From: Paraburkholderia sp.
GTDB taxonomy: Bacteria; Pseudomonadota; Gammaproteobacteria; Burkholderiales; Burkholderiaceae
Assembly (NCBI RefSeq): GCF_028283785.1
Contig: NZ_JAPWKB010000019.1
Coordinates: 1,012,001-1,076,000, forward strand
Length of the DNA stretch: 64,000 bases
Direction of reading: 5' to 3'
The position numbers were made by a program, and so were the translations under genes. The notes under the pieces are model-generated. The model was not told the DNA's origin. It worked only from the letters and a program-made list of their open reading frames with translations, and did not search any database. Shown in pieces: positions 60,151 to 64,000 of this stretch. Position 1 is the first letter of the stretch. The number at the start of each line of letters is the position of its first letter.

Positions 60151-62463
60151 TTGTTTAAACCTCATCGCTTTGTTCCTAAGACGGTTGTAGCCGCGGCATT
60201 CGCCGCTCACGGGCTGGTGGCTCACGCGACGACACCTTTCAAGGTGCAAGACATCCGGATCGAGGGGTTGCAACGCGTCGAGCCGGGTACCGTGTTCGCG
60301 TACCTGCCGATCAAGCAAGGCGACACCTTTACGGACGACAAGGCCTCGGAGGCCATCCGCGCACTTTACGCAACGGGCTTCTTCAACGACGTCAAGATTG
60401 CAGCCGAAGGCAGCGTCGTCGTGGTCCAGGTTCTCGAACGTCCGGCTATCGGCACGATCGATTTCTCCGGCATCCATGAGTTCGACAAGGACAACCTGAC
60501 CAAGGCATTGCGCGCGGTCGGTCTGTCGCAAGGTCGTTACTACGACAAGGCACTGGTCGACAAGGCCGAGCAGGAACTCAAGCGTCAGTACCTGACGCGT
60601 GGTTACTACGCAGCCGAAGTCACCACCACGATTACGCCTATCGACCGCAACCGCGTGTCGGTGCTGTTTTCGGTGGCGGAAGGTCCGAGCGCGAAGATCC
60701 GTCAGATCAACTTCATCGGCAACAAGGCGTTCAGCACCGGTACGCTGCGCGATGAAATGCAGCTGTCCACGCCGAACTGGTTCTCGTGGTACACGAAGAA
60801 CGACCTGTACGCGAAAGACAAGCTGACGGGCGACCTCGAAAACGTTCGTTCGTACTACCTGAATCGCGGTTACCTCGAGTTCAGCATCGAATCGACCCAG
60901 GTGTCGATCTCGCCGGACAAGAAGGACATGTATCTGACCGTCGCCTTGCACGAAGGTCAGCCGTACACCATTTCGAGCATCAAGCTGGCCGGCAATCTGC
61001 TGGACCGCGAAGCCGAACTGAACAAGATCGTCAAGATCAAGTCGGGCGACCGCTTCTCGGCCGAAAAGCTGCAGGCCACCACCAAGGCCATCGTCGACAA
61101 GCTCGGCGAATACGGCTATGCGTTTGCGACGGTCAATGCGCTGCCGCAGATCGATCAGGAACATCACACGGTCGATCTGACGCTGCAAGTCGATCCGAGC
61201 CGCCGCGTGTATGTGCGCCGGATCAACGTGGTCGGCAATACGCGTACGCGTGACGAAGTGGTGCGCCGCGAAATGCGCCAGCTTGAAAGCTCGTGGTTCG
61301 ATTCGAACCGTCTCGCGCTGTCGAAAGACCGGATCAACCGTCTGGGCTACTTTACCGATGTCGACGTGACGACCACGCCGGTCGAAGGTACGCCCGACCA
61401 GGTCGATGTCGATGTGAAGGTTGCTGAAAAGCCGACGGGCGCGATCACGCTTGGCGCGGGTTTCTCGTCCACCGACAAGGTCGTGCTTTCGGCCGGTGTG
61501 TCGCAAGACAACGTGTTCGGTTCGGGTACGAGTCTCGCGGTCAACGTGAACACGGCGAAGACGTACCGTACGCTGACGGTCACGCAGGTCGATCCGTACT
61601 TCACGGTCGACGGCATCAAGCGTATTACCGACGTCTATTACCGCACGTATCAGCCGCTGTACTACTCGACGGATTCGAGCTTCAAGATCGTGACGATCGG
61701 TGGCGACCTGAAGTTCGGCGTGCCGTTCTCCGAAGTCGACACCGTTTATTTCGGCGCCGGCCTCGAACAGAATCAGCTCGACGTCGACAGCACGACGCCG
61801 GCTTCGTACAAGCAATACGTGCAGGATTTCGGCCGCGTGTCGAACAACGTGCCGCTGACGATCGGCTGGTCGCGCGACGCGCGTGACAGCGCGCTGGTGC
61901 CGAGCCGTGGTTACTTCACGCAGGCGAACGCCGAATACGGCACGCCGATCGGCAGTACCCAGTACTACAAGGCCGACTTGCAAGCGCAGTACTATTATTC
62001 GTTCTCGCGTGGCTTCGTGCTGGGCTTCAACCTGCAGGGCGGTTACGGTAACGGTCTCGGCGGCAAGCCGTATCCGATTTTCAAGAACTACTACGCGGGT
62101 GGTATCGGTTCGGTGCGGGGCTACGAGCCGAGCTCGCTGGGTCCGCGCGACAACACCACGAACGACCCGATCGGTGGTTCGAAGATGCTGGTCGGTAACA
62201 TCGAGTTGACGTTCCCGCTGCCCGGCACCGGTTACGACCGTACGCTGCGCGTCTTTACGTTCCTCGATGGCGGTAACGTGTGGGCCGATGCAAGCGCGGC
62301 GGCGACGTCGATTGGCTCGAACGGTCTGCGTTACGGCTATGGTGTGGGTCTCGCGTGGATCTCGCCGATCGGCCCGCTCAAGCTCAGTCTGGGCTTCCCG
62401 CTGGTCAAGCATACGGGCGACCAGTACCAGAAATTCCAGTTCCAGATCGGGACGGCATTCTGA
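60151..62463 (+). CDS. bamA: Outer membrane protein assembly factor BamA
   Basis: Core of the BAM complex that inserts beta-barrels into the outer membrane, 770 aa. An N-terminal signal peptide (VAAAFAAHGLVAHA) is followed by five POTRA domains (first at FKVQDIRIEGLQRVEPGTVF) and a 16-strand barrel. The conserved loop-6 VRGYEPSSLG is intact, and the final residue is phenylalanine, the usual outer-membrane recognition end. The start appears to be TTG at 60151, with GGGGAAG about 7 bases upstream; the only nearby ATG (60122) is out of frame and soon stops. Confidence 0.97.
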   Translation: MFKPHRFVPKTVVAAAFAAHGLVAHATTPFKVQDIRIEGLQRVEPGTVFAYLPIKQGDTFTDDKASEAIRALYATGFFNDVKIAAEGSVVVVQVLERPAIGTIDFSGIHEFDKDNLTKALRAVGLSQGRYYDKALVDKAEQELKRQYLTRGYYAAEVTTTITPIDRNRVSVLFSVAEGPSAKIRQINFIGNKAFSTGTLRDEMQLSTPNWFSWYTKNDLYAKDKLTGDLENVRSYYLNRGYLEFSIESTQVSISPDKKDMYLTVALHEGQPYTISSIKLAGNLLDREAELNKIVKIKSGDRFSAEKLQATTKAIVDKLGEYGYAFATVNALPQIDQEHHTVDLTLQVDPSRRVYVRRINVVGNTRTRDEVVRREMRQLESSWFDSNRLALSKDRINRLGYFTDVDVTTTPVEGTPDQVDVDVKVAEKPTGAITLGAGFSSTDKVVLSAGVSQDNVFGSGTSLAVNVNTAKTYRTLTVTQVDPYFTVDGIKRITDVYYRTYQPLYYSTDSSFKIVTIGGDLKFGVPFSEVDTVYFGAGLEQNQLDVDSTTPASYKQYVQDFGRVSNNVPLTIGWSRDARDSALVPSRGYFTQANAEYGTPIGSTQYYKADLQAQYYYSFSRGFVLGFNLQGGYGNGLGGKPYPIFKNYYAGGIGSVRGYEPSSLGPRDNTTNDPIGGSKMLVGNIELTFPLPGTGYDRTLRVFTFLDGGNVWADASAAATSIGSNGLRYGYGVGLAWISPIGPLKLSLGFPLVKHTGDQYQKFQFQIGTAF

Positions 62464-62509
62464 TTGGACGGCCGGGTCAAGAACCCGGCCTCTTCACTGT
62501 ATCGAGAGG

Positions 62510-63052
62510 ATGACTTTGCTAACCGGTAAGTTTTCGAAACGTCTGGCATGCGCGCTGGTGCTGGCGGCAACTGTTGGCGCTGGCATGGCGCACGCGCAGG
62601 AAGCGCGGATCGCGGCCGTCAACTCCGACCGCATCCTGCGCGAATCGGTCACCGCCAAAGCGGCGCAGACCCGGCTCGAAGCGGAGTTCGCCAGTCGCAG
62701 CAAGGCGCTGGCCGACCTGGCGCAGAAGCTGAAAACGGATTCCGAGAATCTCGACAAGAACGGCGCGACAATGTCGGCATCGGCGCGTGCGCAGGCGCAG
62801 AGCGAACTGTCGGCAACCGACAGCACGTTCCAGCGCAAGCAACGCACGTATAACGAAGATCTGAACCAGCGCCGCAACGAGGAACTGGCTGCGGTGCTGG
62901 ATCGTGCGAACAAGGTGATCAAGCAGATCGCCGAGCAACAGCACTACGACCTGATCGTTCAGGAAGCGGTGTATGTCAGCCCGCGCATCGATATCACCGA
63001 TCAGGTGCTGAAGGCGCTTGCGGCGTCGGGCAGTGGCAACGGCACCAACTGA
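62510..63052 (+). CDS. skp: OmpH/Skp-family periplasmic chaperone
   Basis: Periplasmic holdase that carries unfolded outer-membrane proteins to BamA, about 180 aa. Signal peptide LACALVLAATVGAGMAHA precedes mature EARIAAVNSDRIL, and a long coiled coil (about residues 50-130) forms the trimer arms. The start is uncertain: ATG 62510 overlaps the ribosome-site-like GAGAGGA, whereas TTG 62516 has ideal spacing to it; the choice changes only two residues. Usual neighbour of bamA and lpxD. Confidence 0.94.
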   Translation: MTLLTGKFSKRLACALVLAATVGAGMAHAQEARIAAVNSDRILRESVTAKAAQTRLEAEFASRSKALADLAQKLKTDSENLDKNGATMSASARAQAQSELSATDSTFQRKQRTYNEDLNQRRNEELAAVLDRANKVIKQIAEQQHYDLIVQEAVYVSPRIDITDQVLKALAASGSGNGTN

Positions 63053-63071
63053 AAGCAGGAGCAGTACACGC

Positions 63072-64000
63072 ATGGCATTCAAGCTCGAGGACATCGTCCA
63101 GCAGTTCGGCGGTGAAATAGTCGGAGATCGCACACAGCAGGTGGGCAGTCTCGCGCCGCTCGATCAGGCCGGCCCGAACCAGCTCGCGTTCCTCGCGAAC
63201 CCGAAATACCTGTCGCAGGTCGAGACGACGCGCGCGGGTGCCGTGCTGATCAACGCGAACGACCTCGCCAAAGTCACTGCGCGCGACGGCCGTAACTTCA
63301 TCGTCACACCCAATCCCTACGCTTACTTCGCGCGCATCGCTCAGGCGTTTATCGACATGAGCACGCCGAAGCCGTCGCCCGGCGTTCACGCCAGCGCGAC
63401 GATCGACCCGTCCGCCACCATCGCCGCGAGCGCAGTGATCGGTCCGAACGTGACGATCGAAGCGGGCGTGGTGATCGGCGAAAACGTGCGGCTCGACGCG
63501 AATGTGTTCGTCGGCCGTGGCACGAGCATCGGTGCGGGTTCGCGTCTGTATCCGAACGTCGCCGTCTATCACGGTTGCAAACTCGGCGAGCGCGCAATCG
63601 TGCAAGCGGGCGCGGTGATCGGTTCGGACGGTTTCGGCTTCGCGCCGGATTTCGTCGGCGAAGGCGACGCGCGCACAGGTAGCTGGGTCAAGATTCCGCA
63701 AGTGGGCGGCGTGTCGATCGGGCCTGACGTCGAAATCGGCGCCAATACCACGATCGATCGCGGCGCGATGGCCGATACGATCATCGAAGAATGCGTGAAG
63801 ATCGACAATCTCGTGCAGATCGGCCACAACTGCAAGGTTGGGGCCTACACGGTCATCGCCGGCTGTGCGGGGATCGCGGGCAGTACGACCATCGGCCGCC
63901 ATTGCATGATCGGCGGGGCGGTGGGCATTGCCGGCCACGTCACGCTGGCGGATTATGTGATCGTCACGGCCAAATCGGGCGTGTCGAAGTCGTTGCTGAA
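63072..64000 (+). CDS. lpxD: UDP-3-O-acylglucosamine N-acyltransferase, truncated by the window end
   Basis: Third enzyme of lipid A synthesis; adds the second acyl chain to UDP-3-O-acylglucosamine. Only the first 309 residues are in the window and no stop is reached. The N-terminal uridine-binding domain (LAFLANPKYLSQVETTRAGA, 20 residues) is followed by left-handed beta-helix hexapeptide repeats from about residue 105. The catalytic-histidine region VQIGHNCKVG and GFGFAPDF are present. AGGAG at 63057-63061 precedes the ATG at 63072. The gene continues past 64000, presumably followed by fabZ, lpxA and lpxB as in relatives. Confidence 0.96.
   Translation, partial: MAFKLEDIVQQFGGEIVGDRTQQVGSLAPLDQAGPNQLAFLANPKYLSQVETTRAGAVLINANDLAKVTARDGRNFIVTPNPYAYFARIAQAFIDMSTPKPSPGVHASATIDPSATIAASAVIGPNVTIEAGVVIGENVRLDANVFVGRGTSIGAGSRLYPNVAVYHGCKLGERAIVQAGAVIGSDGFGFAPDFVGEGDARTGSWVKIPQVGGVSIGPDVEIGANTTIDRGAMADTIIEECVKIDNLVQIGHNCKVGAYTVIAGCAGIAGSTTIGRHCMIGGAVGIAGHVTLADYVIVTAKSGVSKSLL

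Overview
The window is a 64 kb stretch of GC-rich chromosomal DNA from a beta-proteobacterium, most likely Burkholderiaceae close to Paraburkholderia/Burkholderia. I base this on gene order (rpsB-tsf-pyrH-frr-uppS-cdsA-dxr-rseP-bamA-skp-lpxD; smc-zipA-ligA-def; dapC-dapD-yffB-dapE-prmB), on the protein sequences themselves, and on several small proteins of a kind I know mainly from that family. It is mostly core genome. I see no transposase, integrase, phage gene, CRISPR array, toxin-antitoxin pair or rRNA.

Layout. 0-2 kb: a Gfo/Idh/MocA oxidoreductase and a short signal peptidase I, ending at a bidirectional terminator. 2-5.5 kb, minus strand: a NUDIX hydrolase, aat and bpt (two N-degron aminoacyl-transferases) and pyrD, whose reading frame is broken near the N-terminus. 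5.6 kb: an initiator tRNA-fMet with its own promoter and terminator. 6-8.6 kb: an accessory patch of small genes (UPF0303, an SMR pump, a putative lipoprotein and three tiny conserved hypotheticals). 8.7-12.4 kb: an NAD(P)-binding epimerase-like protein divergent from a TetR regulator, then a 3-hydroxyisobutyryl-CoA hydrolase-like protein and a Usp protein. 12.6-16.7 kb: isocitrate lyase, an RhlE-type helicase and acyl-CoA-binding protein. 16.9-20.6 kb: the overlapping run tsaB-rimI-family 4 uracil-DNA glycosylase-DUF1853. 20.6-31.4 kb: thiD and lplT, alr and radA, a small DUF2866-like protein, a CoA-transferase with a long disordered tail, a YheS-type ABC-F ATPase, glutathione peroxidase and cardiolipin synthase. 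31.7-36.4 kb: the succinylase lysine/DAP genes with prmB. 36.8-46 kb: an EamA transporter, smc, zipA, ligA and def. 46-51.8 kb: a RluF-like pseudouridine synthase carrying about 370 residues of tandem repeats, then glnD and map. 52-64 kb: translation factors leading into the envelope-biogenesis operon, cut off inside lpxD.

Functional themes are translation and protein maturation (rpsB, tsf, frr, map, def, prmB, rimI, tsaB, aat, bpt, tRNA-fMet), envelope biogenesis (uppS, cdsA, dxr, rseP, bamA, skp, lpxD, cls, lplT, alr, dap genes) and chromosome maintenance (smc, zipA, ligA, radA, uracil-DNA glycosylase).

I did not find a convincing new multi-gene system. The observations most worth following are the pyrD frame break, the tandem-repeat N-terminus of the pseudouridine synthase, a perfect 15-bp hairpin ahead of zipA, the long structured rpsB leader, and paired inverted repeats upstream of aceA and of the TetR gene. 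Low-complexity tails recur on otherwise ordinary enzymes throughout the window.
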